NCBI RefSeq assembly: GCF_022810765.1
Contig: NZ_CP094494.1
Span: forward strand, 1,302,001-1,366,000
Reading direction: 5' to 3'
Source of the DNA: Winogradskyella sp. MH6
Lineage (GTDB): Bacteria > Bacteroidota > Bacteroidia > Flavobacteriales > Flavobacteriaceae
DNA length: 64,000 nt
The number at the start of each line of letters is the position of its first letter. Within the stretch, counting starts at the first letter, position 1. The translations under genes were made by a program, and so were the position numbers. The notes beneath the pieces are model-generated. The model did no database searches, was not told the DNA's origin, and was given only the letters and a program-made list of their open reading frames with translations. This document shows positions 16,643 to 27,800 of the stretch, piece by piece.

Positions 16643-18004
16643 TTAATTACAGTTATTAAGAGAATTGATCCATTCTTCTATAAGATTAATTCCCTCTCTA
16701 TGGTTAATAGTTCTGCCTAATAAAGGCATTCTAAATGATTCGTCCTCAGTACTCAATCTGTAGTAAAGAATAGATAAGTCTATATCGTTGGGTGTTACAA
16801 TATAAGAATTTGGTATAAATTGTGTTTCAGGAACCACACAGACACCAATGTTTTCTGGGTTTTCAGTTAAACGAAACTCAAACCTCATTGGTCTATAGTT
16901 GCAGTGCCCACCATCTGAATGGCAATGTGCACAATTGATATCTAAATAGGATCTCACTCTATCGTTTAATGACTGGGATTCATCATCCCAAGCAACAACA
17001 GTGTTAATGGAATTGGGCAAATTTGAATTTAAATAACCAACTTGATTGAGCTTAAGAAGTTGGTTCATAATTTCCCCATCAAAATTATAATCTCTGTTAA
17101 TATTTTGTGGTTTTAGGCCAATAGGAGTTGGACTATCAGAACTGTTATGGCAAGTAAAACATTCTGCTCTAGAAGGAACCCTATAGTCTGTAGTCTTTAA
17201 GGCACCATTCTCTAGCCAACTGATATTTACTATACTTCCTTGATTTGTAAAATAGGCTTCTGTTTGTTCTTCGTTCCAGACGTAGTTTGCAAAATCCCAA
17301 CCACTTGCTTTTTTATACATAATCCGGGTTTCAATAATTTTTGTAGAATTATTGGGTTGTACGTTATTGTAATAAAAGTTTTTTATGATAATACTTCCGG
17401 TTGGAAAATCTAGGGGAGAATAATCATTGATGTAATTTGCTTTAACTCCATTAGGCATCCAAATAAAGCGTTTTTTCTTCGCGTAATCTGTAAACAACGG
17501 AGTAATAAGATCATAAGGTAAAACGCCAAAAGTAGGGTTGAGGTTGCTTAAATCTCCTTCAAAAAAATTGTAGGATGATAATGCTTGGTGAGGAGTGTCT
17601 CCTTCAAACATATTTACAACAGACAAGGTTGTGATTGACAAAGAAACATTTTCAGTTGAACAGTTATTAGAAGCATCACAGATGGTATATTGAATTGAAT
17701 CATCACCAACAGTGTTTGGATTTGCGGTGTAGACTAAATAATCATCATTTACATTTTCGGGAGTATTATTGTTGTTAATCACTACCGAACCCAATGAAGG
17801 GGCACTTATTGAAAGCGTACCAGATTGAGGAATATTAGCATCATTGTTGAATATAAATATCTCGACCTGAGAGTTTTGGGCCAAAATAATTTCGTCCGGA
17901 TTTGTTTCAATAGACAAAGGTGTTGTGTTATCATCTGATTCGCTACAAGATGAAAGTGACAACAAGGTTAAAAAAAACAGTTTTAGAATGTATTTCTTTT
18001 TCAT
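16643..18004 (-). CDS. Diheme c-type cytochrome lipoprotein, SO2930-like family
   Basis: A 453-residue lipoprotein from the preferred start MKKKYILKLFFLTLLSLSSC; Cys20 is the lipidation site. An N-terminal Ig-like region (about 30-130; NDANIPQSGTLSISAPSLGS) is followed by the cytochrome part. Two heme-binding motifs are present, CFTCH at 282 and CAHCH at 358. Nearby are FLPYDLITPLF-like and RVPSRAECFTCHNS segments and a C-terminal RMPLLGRTINHREG, where the Met may be an axial ligand. This fits the SO2930/HNE_0200 family. It should sit in the outer membrane or inner leaflet with heme delivered in the periplasm. The T9SS FG-GAP/UnbV gene follows in the same operon. A six-codon upstream extension is possible but spoils the signal peptide. 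The electron partner is unknown. Confidence 0.82.
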   Translation of the reverse strand: MKKKYILKLFFLTLLSLSSCSESDDNTTPLSIETNPDEIILAQNSQVEIFIFNNDANIPQSGTLSISAPSLGSVVINNNNTPENVNDDYLVYTANPNTVGDDSIQYTICDASNNCSTENVSLSITTLSVVNMFEGDTPHQALSSYNFFEGDLSNLNPTFGVLPYDLITPLFTDYAKKKRFIWMPNGVKANYINDYSPLDFPTGSIIIKNFYYNNVQPNNSTKIIETRIMYKKASGWDFANYVWNEEQTEAYFTNQGSIVNISWLENGALKTTDYRVPSRAECFTCHNSSDSPTPIGLKPQNINRDYNFDGEIMNQLLKLNQVGYLNSNLPNSINTVVAWDDESQSLNDRVRSYLDINCAHCHSDGGHCNYRPMRFEFRLTENPENIGVCVVPETQFIPNSYIVTPNDIDLSILYYRLSTEDESFRMPLLGRTINHREGINLIEEWINSLNNCN

Positions 18005-18040
18005 GTAATAAAGACAGCGCACTAATAGAACAGCTTCAAT

Positions 18041-18075
18041 AAAAAAACTCCTACTTTTTTAACAAAAATAGGAGT
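18041..18075 (-). terminator. Rho-independent terminator after prolyl oligopeptidase
   Basis: On the minus strand ACTCCTA and TAGGAGT pair, with a further TTTTT/AAAAA pairing beyond a bulged base, followed by seven T. Confidence 0.85.
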
Positions 18076-18167
18076 AAATCTAAGGTTTTTTAATTAAATC
18101 GTTTACAATTAATTAAAAAAAGATAAACGACCGTATTGAATGTGTTGTATTTAGAGAAATATGAAAA

Positions 18168-20333
18168 TTAGCCTTTCACCTTTTCTTTCGTTTTACTTGG
18201 TAGTACATCAAAGCCCATATTGTAAAGTGTAAACCCAAAAATATCAGCATATTGCTCAATGGTTTTACTTACAGGTGTACCTGCTCCGTGACCAGCATCT
18301 GTTTCAATTCTTATTAATACTGGATTATCACCTGTTTGCTTGCTTTGCAATTCTGCAGCAAACTTAAAACTGTGAGCAGGAACCACTCTATCATCATGAT
18401 CTCCTGTGGTTATCAAAGTTGCAGGGTATTCAACACCTTCTTTTACATTGTGAACAGGCGAATAACCTTTAAGGTATTCAAACATTTCTTTACTGTCTTC
18501 TGCAGTACCATAATCGTAAGCCCAACCTGCACCAGCAGTAAATGTATGATAACGCAGCATATCTAAAACGCCTACCGCAGGCAATGCAACCTTCATTAAA
18601 TCTGGTCTTTGTGTCATTGTTGCACCAACTAATAGACCTCCGTTAGATCCACCTCTAATAGCCAAGTAATCTGATGAGGTGTATTTTTCTGAAATTAAAT
18701 ATTCTGCTGCAGCTATAAAGTCATCGAAAACATTTTGCTTTTTCATTTGCGTGCCTGCATTATGCCATTTTTTTCCGTATTCACCTCCGCCACGTAAATT
18801 AGCGACAGCGTAAACACCTCCTTGCTCCATCCAAACAGCATTGGTAATACTAAAGCTTGGTGTTAATGAAACATTGAAACCACCATAACCGTATAGAATT
18901 GTTGGGTTTTTTCCGTTGAGCTCTATGCCTTTTTTATGAGTGATTATCATTGGGATTTTTGTACCATCTTTAGAGGTATAAAACACTTGCTTGCTCTCGT
19001 AATTATCTGGATTAAAATCTATGCTTGGTTTACGGTATAATTCAGATGTTCCTTTTTCTATATCATATTTATAAATACTTCCTGGTGTCACATAGTTTGT
19101 AAATGAATAATACAGTTCCTTTTCTTCTTTTTTAGCGCCAAATCCACCTGCACTACCAACACCAGGCAGTTTTACTTCTCTTACAAGTTTTCCGTCATAG
19201 TCGTATTGTAAAACTTTTGAAACAGCATCTACCATATATTCTGCAAAGAAATAGCCACCACCTGTTGATGGGCTAAGTACATTTTCCGTTTCAGGGATAA
19301 AATCTTCCCAATTTTCAGGCGTTGGGTTAGACGCATCAACGGTAACTATTTTTTGATTAGGTGCGTTAAGATTTGTCATAATATAGAGCTTAGAGCCTAC
19401 ATTTTCTATAATGTTAGAGTCTGAGTCTGTATGGCCTAAAATTTCAACTAAAGGAGCGTTCGGAACCGTTAAGTCTTTAATGTAAAGCTTATTACCAGAC
19501 GTAGAAACTCTAGGAGTAATTACTAAATACCTATCATCTTCTGTAACACCACCATAGATATAACGGTGTTTTTCTTCAGGAGTTCCTCCGTAGATTAATT
19601 GGTCTTCAGATTGCTTAGTGCCTAATTTGTGATAATACACCTTGTGTTGGTCTGTTTTCGCAGAAAGCTCACTTCCTTTTGGTTTATCGTAGCTAGAGTA
19701 ATAGAAACCTTCGTTTTTGTACCAAGACATACCACTAAACTTTATATCTACTAAAGTGTCTTCAATGATTTCTTTAGTTTCGGCATTCATTATAAGAATC
19801 TTTCTCCAGTCGCTACCTCCTTCAGAAATTGAGTATGCTAAAGTTTTACCATCTTTAGAAAAACTTGTTCCGCCTAAAGAGATTGTTCCATCTTCTTTAA
19901 AAGTATTAGGGTCTAAAAATACTTCAGCTGTTTCTGGGTCAGCATCGTTTTTGTATCTGTAGATGACGTACTGGTTTTGTAACCCATCGTTTTTATAAAA
20001 ATAAGTATAGTCCCCTTCTTTAAAAGGTGCTCCAATTTTTTCGTAATTCCATAGTTTGGTGAGGCGTTCCTTTAATTCCTCTCGGTATGGGATATTATCT
20101 AAATAGCCAAATGTAGTCTGGTTTTCGGACTTTACCCAAGCTTCGGTTTCTGCACTTCTGTCATCCTCTAACCAACGGTATGGGTCAGATACATCTTCGC
20201 CAAAGTAGGTGTCAACATGATTTATTTTTTTTGTTTCTGGGTATTGTAGTTTTGGTTGAATCAATTGTTGTGCGTTTAATTTTAGACAAACAAAAATACT
20301 TAGTAATGCAGTAATTAAAAGTAATTTTTTCAT
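18168..20333 (-). CDS. Secreted prolyl oligopeptidase family serine peptidase (S9A)
   Basis: A 721-residue exported enzyme that should cleave short peptides after proline. The signal peptide [20 protein letters not shown] ends near NAQ. Residues about 30-90 ([12 protein letters not shown]) and the C-terminal half form the alpha/beta-hydrolase domain; the middle forms the seven-bladed propeller that gates the active site. The nucleophile is Ser563 in RGGSNGGLL. The triad is completed by Asp in GDHDDRVVP and His in TDAGHGAG near the end. The length matches S9A enzymes. It is monocistronic, with its own terminator. It is probably periplasmic, since no T9SS signal or lipobox is seen. Confidence 0.93.
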   Translation of the reverse strand: MKKLLLITALLSIFVCLKLNAQQLIQPKLQYPETKKINHVDTYFGEDVSDPYRWLEDDRSAETEAWVKSENQTTFGYLDNIPYREELKERLTKLWNYEKIGAPFKEGDYTYFYKNDGLQNQYVIYRYKNDADPETAEVFLDPNTFKEDGTISLGGTSFSKDGKTLAYSISEGGSDWRKILIMNAETKEIIEDTLVDIKFSGMSWYKNEGFYYSSYDKPKGSELSAKTDQHKVYYHKLGTKQSEDQLIYGGTPEEKHRYIYGGVTEDDRYLVITPRVSTSGNKLYIKDLTVPNAPLVEILGHTDSDSNIIENVGSKLYIMTNLNAPNQKIVTVDASNPTPENWEDFIPETENVLSPSTGGGYFFAEYMVDAVSKVLQYDYDGKLVREVKLPGVGSAGGFGAKKEEKELYYSFTNYVTPGSIYKYDIEKGTSELYRKPSIDFNPDNYESKQVFYTSKDGTKIPMIITHKKGIELNGKNPTILYGYGGFNVSLTPSFSITNAVWMEQGGVYAVANLRGGGEYGKKWHNAGTQMKKQNVFDDFIAAAEYLISEKYTSSDYLAIRGGSNGGLLVGATMTQRPDLMKVALPAVGVLDMLRYHTFTAGAGWAYDYGTAEDSKEMFEYLKGYSPVHNVKEGVEYPATLITTGDHDDRVVPAHSFKFAAELQSKQTGDNPVLIRIETDAGHGAGTPVSKTIEQYADIFGFTLYNMGFDVLPSKTKEKVKG

Positions 20334-20485
20334 AATAGGTGTTTAGTATTAAACTCAACACAAATTCTAATGTAAGACGGTATTGAGCTGAAAGTTTTTA
20401 GACATAAATAATCCTCTAATATCTCTTTAGAGATATGAGATGAAAGATACAAAATTTAGTGCTACTCTAAAAAATTATGAAATAC

Positions 20486-21475
20486 CTATACCAGACTGTT
20501 TTTTACAAGGTATTCTGCAATTTGAACAGTATTTGTTGCGGCGCCTTTTCTAAGATTATCACTAACCACCCAAAGGTTTAGTGTGTTGGGTTGTGAGCCA
20601 TCTCTTCTTATTCTGCCCACAAAAACATCATCTTTTCCGTTGGCATACATTGGCATTGGGTATACATTAACATCTAAGTTGTCTTGTACGGTAACACCAT
20701 CTGTATCGTTAAGGAGCTGTCTCACTTCGGTTAAATCAAAATCATTTTCAAACTCTACATTTACAGCTTCACTATGTCCTCCTGCAGTTGGTATTCTTAC
20801 CGCTGTAGCGGTTACGGCAATACTTTTGTCATCAAGAATTTTTTGAGTTTCTCTAACCAATTTCATTTCTTCTTTGGTATAGCCATTGTCTTCAAAAACA
20901 TCGCAATGTGGTATGGCATTTTTGTGAATAGGATAGTGGTAAGCCATGTCTCCTTTTTTGCCAGCTATTTCGTTTTCTAATTGCTCTACTGCTTTTACAC
21001 CAGTACCAGAAACAGATTGGTAGGTAGACACAACAATACGCTTTATTTTATATTTATGATGAAGTGGAGCTAATGCCATTACCATTTGTATGGTAGAACA
21101 ATTTGGGTTGGCAATAATTTTATCTTCTTTGGTTAGTTGACCAGCATTAATTTCAGGAACAACGAGCTTTTTTGATAAATCCATTCTCCAAGCCGAAGAA
21201 TTGTCTATAACTGTAGTGCCAACTTCTGCAAATTTTGGAGCCCACTCTAAAGATGTGCTTCCGCCAGCTGAAAATAATGCTATATCAGGACGTTTTTCAA
21301 TCGCAGCAGGAATGCTTATAACCTCATACGTCTTTCCTTTGAATTCCATTTTTTTTCCAACAGAACGCTCAGATGCTACTAAAAGCAATTCGTCAATTGG
21401 GAAATTACGTTCTTCAAGAACGTTTAACATTACGCTACCTACTAAGCCAGTTGCACCTACTACAGCTATTTTCAT
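20486..21475 (-). CDS. asd: Aspartate-semialdehyde dehydrogenase
   Basis: NADPH-dependent enzyme making aspartate semialdehyde for lysine/diaminopimelate, threonine and methionine synthesis. The 329-residue protein has the N-terminal MKIAVVGATGLVGSVMLNVL nucleotide-binding fingerprint and SAGGSTSLEWAPKFAEVG. The catalytic Cys126 lies in IANPNCSTIQMV, and the catalytic His in VRIPTAGGHSEAVNVEFE. The C-terminal FVGRIRRD and NLWVVSDNLRKGAATNTVQI close the fold. It is transcribed alone from a good -33/-7 promoter. The length and motifs fit the standard bacterial enzyme. Confidence 0.97.
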   Translation of the reverse strand: MKIAVVGATGLVGSVMLNVLEERNFPIDELLLVASERSVGKKMEFKGKTYEVISIPAAIEKRPDIALFSAGGSTSLEWAPKFAEVGTTVIDNSSAWRMDLSKKLVVPEINAGQLTKEDKIIANPNCSTIQMVMALAPLHHKYKIKRIVVSTYQSVSGTGVKAVEQLENEIAGKKGDMAYHYPIHKNAIPHCDVFEDNGYTKEEMKLVRETQKILDDKSIAVTATAVRIPTAGGHSEAVNVEFENDFDLTEVRQLLNDTDGVTVQDNLDVNVYPMPMYANGKDDVFVGRIRRDGSQPNTLNLWVVSDNLRKGAATNTVQIAEYLVKNSLV

Positions 21476-21512
21476 CTGTTAATTTTTAAAAAGAATTAAA
21501 ATAAATTTCGTG

Positions 21513-21545
21513 CAAAATTACGTAAAAAAAAGACCGTACTTTCAA
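21513..21545 (-). promoter_or_regulatory. Promoter of asd
   Basis: On the minus strand TTG (21545-21543), a 22-nt spacer and TAATTTTG (21520-21513) fit the -33/-7 consensus. The leader is about 30 nt. Confidence 0.65.
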
Positions 21546-21610
21546 TTAAATAAAGCCTTTTAACAATAAAAAACAAAGTGTTAATTATTTAACAGTGTGG
21601 CTTTTTTAAA

Positions 21611-21640
21611 AAGAAAAACCCAGACTTTAATGTCTGGGTT
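21611..21640 (-). terminator. Rho-independent terminator after mscL
   Basis: AACCCAGAC / GTCTGGGTT forms a 9-bp stem with a 6-nt loop, followed on the minus strand by TTTTTC and more T. Confidence 0.9.
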
Positions 21641-21680
21641 TGGTTAATAAAATGTAGTGTAGCGGTAAAGCTAAAACTTA

Positions 21681-22082
21681 TTATTTCTTTAAAGAATCTC
21701 TGATTTCCATTAATAAATCGATTTCAGATGGCCCTGCTGGTGGTTCTGGAGCTGGTTCTTCTTTCTTCTTCATTTTGTTAACTCCTTTTACAACCATAAA
21801 CATCACAAATGCAACGATTATAAAGTCAATAACATTAGTTAAAAATGTACCATACTCTAACCATACTTCTCCTACCATTTCTCCTGCGTCGTTTTGAGTT
21901 CCTTCCTGTAATTTATATCTTAAGTCTTTAAAATCTGAGTTGAAAATTAGACCTATTAATGGTGACACAATTCCACCAGTGAATGATGCAACCACTTTAT
22001 TGAAAGCAGCACCCATTACAAAACCAACAGCAATGTCTACAAGGTTGCCCTTCATTGCAAATTCCTTAAATTCTTTTAACAT
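21681..22082 (-). CDS. mscL: Large-conductance mechanosensitive channel
   Basis: Homopentameric inner-membrane channel that opens under membrane tension in osmotic downshock. The 133-residue protein starts MLKEFKEFAMKGNLVDIAVG, giving the N-terminal amphipathic helix, then the pore-lining TM1 GFVMGAAFNKVVASFTGGIV. A short periplasmic loop carries VWLEYGTFLTNVIDF. TM2 (FIIVAFVMFMVVKGVNKMKK) leads to the charged KKKEEP cluster and the cytoplasmic helix EIDLLMEIRDSLKK. The length is standard. It is followed by a strong terminator and is not obviously co-transcribed with asd. Confidence 0.97.
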   Translation of the reverse strand: MLKEFKEFAMKGNLVDIAVGFVMGAAFNKVVASFTGGIVSPLIGLIFNSDFKDLRYKLQEGTQNDAGEMVGEVWLEYGTFLTNVIDFIIVAFVMFMVVKGVNKMKKKEEPAPEPPAGPSEIDLLMEIRDSLKK

Positions 22083-22163
22083 AATTTGGTGTTTTAAATA
22101 GTTAGTATATATGTTATTGAGATACTAAAATAAGTAAAAAAGTCACAATTTGTTAAAAAAATA

Positions 22164-23273
22164 CTAATCTGAGATAATAATTCTTTTAACACGCTGAGAG
22201 ATTGCGGTGATGATTTCATAAGAAATCGTGCCAGAAGATTCCGCAAGATTGGAAGCCTTATGTATACCGTCGAATATTACAACTTCGTCACCCTCTTTAC
22301 AATCAATACCTGTAATGTTAACCATTATCATGTCCATACAAACATTGCCAATTATAGGTGCTTTTTTACCATTGATAAAAACAAAACCTTTGCCTTTACC
22401 ATAAACCCTTGTTATACCATCGGCATGACCAATTGGGATGGTGGCTGTTTTTTCAAAATCTTGTGCTAGATATGCTCTGTTATAACCTACGGTTTCTCCT
22501 TTTTCAATAGTATGAATTTGTGATATTACAGACTTTAAACTTGCAATTGGTTTTAGCTTTTGGTCTTCTATGGTTGAGTTTCCAAAACCGTAAAGCCCAA
22601 TACCACTACGAACCATATCTAAATGTCCTTCAGGATAGTTTATAATACCAGAAGTGTTGCATAAGTGCAACCAAGGGTTATAATCTAATTTAGATTTAAA
22701 ATCTTTAGCAATAGATTGAAAACTTGCTATTTGATTTTGGGTGAATTCAATTTCATTTTTATCCTCACTGGCAGCTAAATGTGAAAAAAGGGATTTCACT
22801 TTTACAGATTTGGTTTTATTTAATTTGGTAATTATGCTGTCTACATCATTTTCCCAAAAACCAAGGCGGTTTAAACCTGTATTGAATTTAATGTGTACAG
22901 GATAGTCTTTTTGAGACTCAGTCTCTGCAACGTTTATAAACTCATCTAAAATTCTAGAACTATAAATGCTAGGCTCCAAACAGCGCTCTATTATCGTTTT
23001 AAAATTAACAGGCTGAGGGTGAAGTACCAAGATAGGTGTTGTAACGCCAGCATCTCTTAGTAAAACACCTTCTTTAGCATAAGCTACAGCAAAGTAGTCT
23101 ATATTGAGGGTTTCCAAATGTTTAGCTATAACAACAGAATCACTACCATAAGCAAAGGCTTTTACAACAGCCAGAAATTTGGTGTTGGGTTTAAGTTTAG
23201 ATTTTAAATAATTGAAGTTATGTGTTAAGGCACCTAAATCAATTTCCAAGACCGTTTCATTCGCTTTTGGCAT
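22164..23273 (-). CDS. alr: Alanine racemase
   Basis: PLP enzyme that makes D-alanine for peptidoglycan. From [20 protein letters not shown] it is 369 residues. The PLP lysine is Lys38 in [11 protein letters not shown]; the more usual sequence there is KANAYG, so Asn is replaced by Phe. Substrate and barrel segments include [18 protein letters not shown] and [10 protein letters not shown]. The second-domain catalytic Tyr is in VGYNRAYLA, and [10 protein letters not shown] follows. A longer frame from 23309 would add 12 basic residues and deepen the overlap with tdk; the start at 23273 overlaps tdk by 17 nt and is preferred. alr is downstream of tdk in one operon. The protein length is normal. 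Confidence 0.94.
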   Translation of the reverse strand: MPKANETVLEIDLGALTHNFNYLKSKLKPNTKFLAVVKAFAYGSDSVVIAKHLETLNIDYFAVAYAKEGVLLRDAGVTTPILVLHPQPVNFKTIIERCLEPSIYSSRILDEFINVAETESQKDYPVHIKFNTGLNRLGFWENDVDSIITKLNKTKSVKVKSLFSHLAASEDKNEIEFTQNQIASFQSIAKDFKSKLDYNPWLHLCNTSGIINYPEGHLDMVRSGIGLYGFGNSTIEDQKLKPIASLKSVISQIHTIEKGETVGYNRAYLAQDFEKTATIPIGHADGITRVYGKGKGFVFINGKKAPIIGNVCMDMIMVNITGIDCKEGDEVVIFDGIHKASNLAESSGTISYEIITAISQRVKRIIISD

Positions 23274-23913
23274 CCGATTTTTTTTCTTTAGGATTGATTT
23301 CTTCAGCATCTTTCACTTTCATCTGTCTTACTTTATCTCTAAGCATGGATTTGTAAAAAGCGGCACGACTCAAAGGTTCGTATTCTTCTACTTCCCCAAG
23401 CAAAACCAAATCATCACTTTGTGCTTTTCTATAACTGTATTGCGCCAGGTTTCCTGTTCTTGTACAGATAGCGTGCACTTTTGTAACATACTCTGCGGTT
23501 GCCATAAGATATGGCATTGGCCCAAAAGGATTGCCTTTAAAATCCATATCTAAACCAGCGACGATAACACGAATGCCTTTGTTTGCCAAATCGTTGCATA
23601 CTCTCACAATTTCATCATCAAAAAACTGAGCTTCGTCAATACCAACAACATCACAACCATCTGCTAAAATAGGAATGTTGGCTGCAGCTGGTACAGGAGT
23701 AGAGCGAATTTCGTTAGAATCGTGAGAAACCACCATTTCATCATCATACCTCACATCTACAGCAGGTTTAAAAATTTCAACTTTTTGTCTGGCAAATTGG
23801 GCGCGTTTTAACCTGCGAATCAGTTCTTCGGTTTTACCAGAGAACATTGATCCACATATCACCTCAATCCACCCAAATTGTTCTTTATGATTTACCGTAT
23901 TTTCAAGAAACAT
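23257..23913 (-). CDS. tdk: Thymidine kinase
   Basis: Salvages thymidine to dTMP with ATP. The 218-residue type II enzyme has a P-loop GSMFSGKT at residues 21-28 after the short IEVIC strand, then the [20 protein letters not shown] catalytic segment, [15 protein letters not shown] and the lasso region [10 protein letters not shown]. The structural zinc site of many type II enzymes uses four Cys; here only ICTRTGN keeps one near that region, so zinc binding is probably lost. A charged tail ([15 protein letters not shown]) extends past the usual end. It overlaps alr by 17 nt. No clear -7 box is seen before it. Confidence 0.95.
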   Translation of the reverse strand: MFLENTVNHKEQFGWIEVICGSMFSGKTEELIRRLKRAQFARQKVEIFKPAVDVRYDDEMVVSHDSNEIRSTPVPAAANIPILADGCDVVGIDEAQFFDDEIVRVCNDLANKGIRVIVAGLDMDFKGNPFGPMPYLMATAEYVTKVHAICTRTGNLAQYSYRKAQSDDLVLLGEVEEYEPLSRAAFYKSMLRDKVRQMKVKDAEEINPKEKKSDAKSE

Positions 23914-24084
23914 TTCGTAATTTTAGCACTAAAACGTAGTCAATTTTCGTTTGTATAAAGGTCAATCAAAAATATTAAAAATCAAAAGTAATTAAGATGA
24001 AACATCTGCTATTTATTTTTAAACAAGAATAGTATAGTTTAAAGATGTTCTGTGTGACTTTACTAAACAATAAACTTAGATCAC

Positions 24085-24831
24085 ATGAAAAAGAAGTTAG
24101 AATCAGAATTAATCAGCATTGCACATAGGATTCTAAAATTAAAAGGTAGAGAAGATGTCGATAGAATGCATGAGGAGGTTACCAAACTATATGAAAAGCT
24201 AACGGTCTTAAAATTTGCACAAGAAAATTTTGAAGACGATATGCCAACCATTGGTAATGATTCTTCATTTTTTGGTATGCTAGATGCCGCGTTTAATAAT
24301 ACTGTAAGCGATAATATTGAAATTGGAAATAAAACCTATGTTAATGTAGACGAGGTTGAGGACGACCAAATTACAGAGCCTCTAATGGAAAAAATTAAGG
24401 ATATGGTGGCCCAAATGCCAGACGAAAGCGAACAGGTAGATGTTATGGTAGAAGAAGCCGTCACAAATGAAAAGCCAACCACCATTGAATTTGAAACCAT
24501 AAGCTCAGATTTTGCTGATATCCCAGAATTTGAACCTATTGAAGAAGCTCAAAAACGTGAAGCAGAGCAAGCTAAAAAATCATTGAATGATAAATTAAAA
24601 GGCAACGGACTTCAAATAGGATTGAATGATAAATTAGCCTTTATAAAGCATCTTTTTGAAGGTAAAAATGAAGATTACGACCGTGTTATTTCCCAGATAA
24701 ACACTTCAGATTCTCTTGCGGAGGCTAGAACCCTTATTTATGATATGGTAAAACCAGATTATAATAATTGGGAAGGCAAGGAAGACTACGAAGAGCGCTT
24801 TATTGAAATTGTTGAAGGTAAATTTAGCTAG
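24085..24831 (+). CDS. Conserved acidic coiled-coil hypothetical protein
   Basis: A 248-residue soluble protein with no domain I can name. Residues 1-50 are helical (MKKKLESELISIAHRILKLK, VTKLYEKLTVLKFAQENFED). The middle is long and acidic (about 90-170, many Glu/Asp). The C-terminal 70 residues look folded and well ordered (LNDKLAFIKHLFEGKNEDYD, AEARTLIYDMVKPDYNNW). I believe similar proteins are conserved in the Bacteroidota, but their function is not known to me. It has a moderate leader region with an AACATCT/AGATGTT inverted pair of unclear meaning (about 24001-24050). It is convergent with the DUF11 gene, overlapping it by 4 nt at the stop codons. Confidence 0.75.
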   Translation: MKKKLESELISIAHRILKLKGREDVDRMHEEVTKLYEKLTVLKFAQENFEDDMPTIGNDSSFFGMLDAAFNNTVSDNIEIGNKTYVNVDEVEDDQITEPLMEKIKDMVAQMPDESEQVDVMVEEAVTNEKPTTIEFETISSDFADIPEFEPIEEAQKREAEQAKKSLNDKLKGNGLQIGLNDKLAFIKHLFEGKNEDYDRVISQINTSDSLAEARTLIYDMVKPDYNNWEGKEDYEERFIEIVEGKFS

Positions 24832-27800
24832 TAATTCAAATACACATACCCTTGTAGAGGTTTTGCAATTCCATTAATCTCTAAAATATAGAAATAGGTA
24901 CCAACAGGCAGTAAGCCAGACGATTTAGGTATGCCTCTGTTTGCCCTACCATCCCATGAGTTATCATAATTATTGGTTTCATAGATTAATGTGCCATAGC
25001 GATTGTAGATTTTAATTGTATTATCAGGAAAACGCTCAATACAAGGAATGACCAAAAAGTCGTTTTCTAAGTCCCCATTAGGAGAAATTCCTTCAGGAAT
25101 AGATAAGCAATTAGATATTTCTACAATGGCATCATCTTCATTGTTAGAGTCGTCTCTATCAACTTCATTTAAAGTGTTAAGAAAAGCAACATTCAACAAA
25201 TCGGTTGAAGCCACCACTAACACATTGATTTGTAAAGTTTCAGATTGATTAGGTTCTAAAACAGGAATAGACCAAGACAAAGAGCTATCATCAAAAATAC
25301 CAGAGCTTGTTGTGGCAGAAATGTATTCGTATCCAACAGGAAGCGCATCTAGAACCTGAACACCTGTTGCCTGTGTTGTACCAATATTTGTAGCTGTAAT
25401 AGTAAACGTTACTTCTTGGCCAACGATAGCTTCGGATGGCTCTACAGATTTTAAGATTTCGATATCTACATTTGAAGGATCAACAATAACATTTAACGTT
25501 GCACTTACTTGCGAAGCATCTAAATTATTTGTGTCGCTCATATTTTGAAAATCATTAAGATATGTGCCAGCAACATCTGAGGTTACCATTACCGAAAACG
25601 TACAACTTTCAACTCCACTCGGAAAAGTTAAGTCAGTAATCCCTACAAAAGTGTCTCCAGCAACACCACTAAATGTGGCTGTACATCCATTAGCATCAAT
25701 CCAAACAGGAGATGAGGTTAAAGTAACTCCAGTTGGTAAATTATCGGTAAAGGCTATACCGTTTTGAGTTGGGTTGGATGCAATATTATAGACTGAAAAA
25801 ATCAATTCACTTTCGTCGCCTTCAAAAATTGTATCTGGAAAAAATAGTTTATCAAGTACAGGAGATACCACCTGAACACTATTAACTGAAATATTAGTTT
25901 CTGGAGTTAATTCTTCATTGTCGGCAGCATTTGGAAAAGCTTCTGCAATGTTGTTAAATCCGCCTCCATAATTAGGTGCTGTTACAGGAATCGTCACTCT
26001 GATTGTTGAGCCAGCTTCCATTGAAGGAATTACTCCGGTTATTGTATTTCCGCTGATATTAAATGTAGAAATACAGGTTGCACTGCCAGAAGTTATACTA
26101 CAAGCTGGACTACCGGAAATTGTAAACGCGTTATCTAAAATGTTTTCAAATTGTATATCTATAGCACTAGAACTTGTGGTACTGTTACTTATGTCTACAA
26201 TCCAATCAAAAGGCTCTCCAGTATCTACTTGGGCAAATTCAGGATAAGTCTGCACTACTAAATCTATACAAGGAGCAAAGTATGTTTCTACAAATGCAGT
26301 ATTGTTACCAAGATTAGTCTCAGGAACATTATTTACATAATTTACTCTCACATAGTTTGTGCCAATCATAGGTTGTGTAGAACATTCTGGCTGCCAATCT
26401 ACGGTAACGGTAAATGATACCGAACTATTTGCCGGAAGTATCCAATTATCTTCAGGTAAAATCTCCCAAAAGGTGTCGAAGCTTCCGTCTTCGGTTGCTC
26501 CATCAAAAGTAACACCGATATTAGCATTTGCAATTGTGAAACAAGAGGCTGTACCAGTCGTTCCTGAACATTCCACACTAACTAGAGTTCCAGTAATAGG
26601 GACATCACCAGCCAATGGAACAGGCATGTGGTCTTGCACTTGTATAGGCTCATCAGTATTGCCATCATTGGTCACAGTAATTTCATAGGTTATTTCTCCC
26701 CATTCTGCAGTATTTGTTTGTGAACTTCCAATAGGTAATTCTGGAAAAATTTGAGTTTTTGTAACTTGTATGTCAGAAATATCTTCAGTATCACAAGGTT
26801 CCTCAGTAGGAAGTGTTATGTAGTTATAGTAATAATTGTTGTCAGTGTTTGTATCTATAGTTTGAGTTGGCAGGAGTACTATCTGACTTTTAATTGTAGC
26901 GTCAATTTGAGTTGGAAATGGGTTGCATGGAGGCTCTAGGAAAACCACTACCGTCTCAATGGTTATGGTAGTATTGGGCTGTAGTACAAATTCACTGCTT
27001 ACCCATAATTGGCCATTATCAGAAATTGTAAAATCTCCACAAGTAACAGGTCCGGTAGTTGTTATACAATTTACCGAAATTATATCCCAATCGACATTAG
27101 CCGATAAGTTTTGAATGAAGAAAAACAAAGGAGCTTCAGAAGGGCCATTATTACAAACTGTTGTTTCAAAAGTAACTTCTTCATTATAATCTATATCTGT
27201 AGTATCTGTAGGATCAATAATTTGGGTTTCAATGCATGCATCTGTTGTAGGACACTGGTCTGCATTTGGAAGAACAGTTTCTACAAAGTTGGATAGATTT
27301 GATGATACATTAGCATGATTTAAGGCAATTTCAATAAAGCTGTCGACCATAATGGGCATTGGGTCAGATGAACATGTAAAGTTGGTGTAGCGATAAGCCA
27401 TCTCAAAAGTAATACTGCCGCCAGATGTAATTTCAAAACCATCATTAAACGTAAAGATTGAAGGTGCGGTAGAGACGTTAGAAGTGGTAATGCTACTAGA
27501 AGAACCAGCAATAGTGCTTAAATCTGGACAAAGTGTGCCGTTGGTTGAGTCTATACATTCTATAGAAATAAATTCTGCAAATGGTTGACCATTTCCAAGG
27601 AGTGACGTTAAAATTAATCGACCTCTAATAACTTCAACAGGAAAGTCTATAGCACTATTATTAGTTATAGTGAATTGATAAGTTGCTTCGTCACCCCAAG
27701 CACCAACAGGTGTTCCGGGAGTTGGTGAAACTTGAGTGTGTGTCACTTCAAAATCAATAACAATATCTAACACATCTATAGAAATAATAGATTGGTTATT

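Noticed and set aside
24001-24050. AACATCT/AGATGTT inverted repeat before the acidic hypothetical gene as an operator
   Set aside because: Seven-base arms over a spacer of about 35 nt are expected by chance in AT-rich DNA; no promoter element is centred on it.
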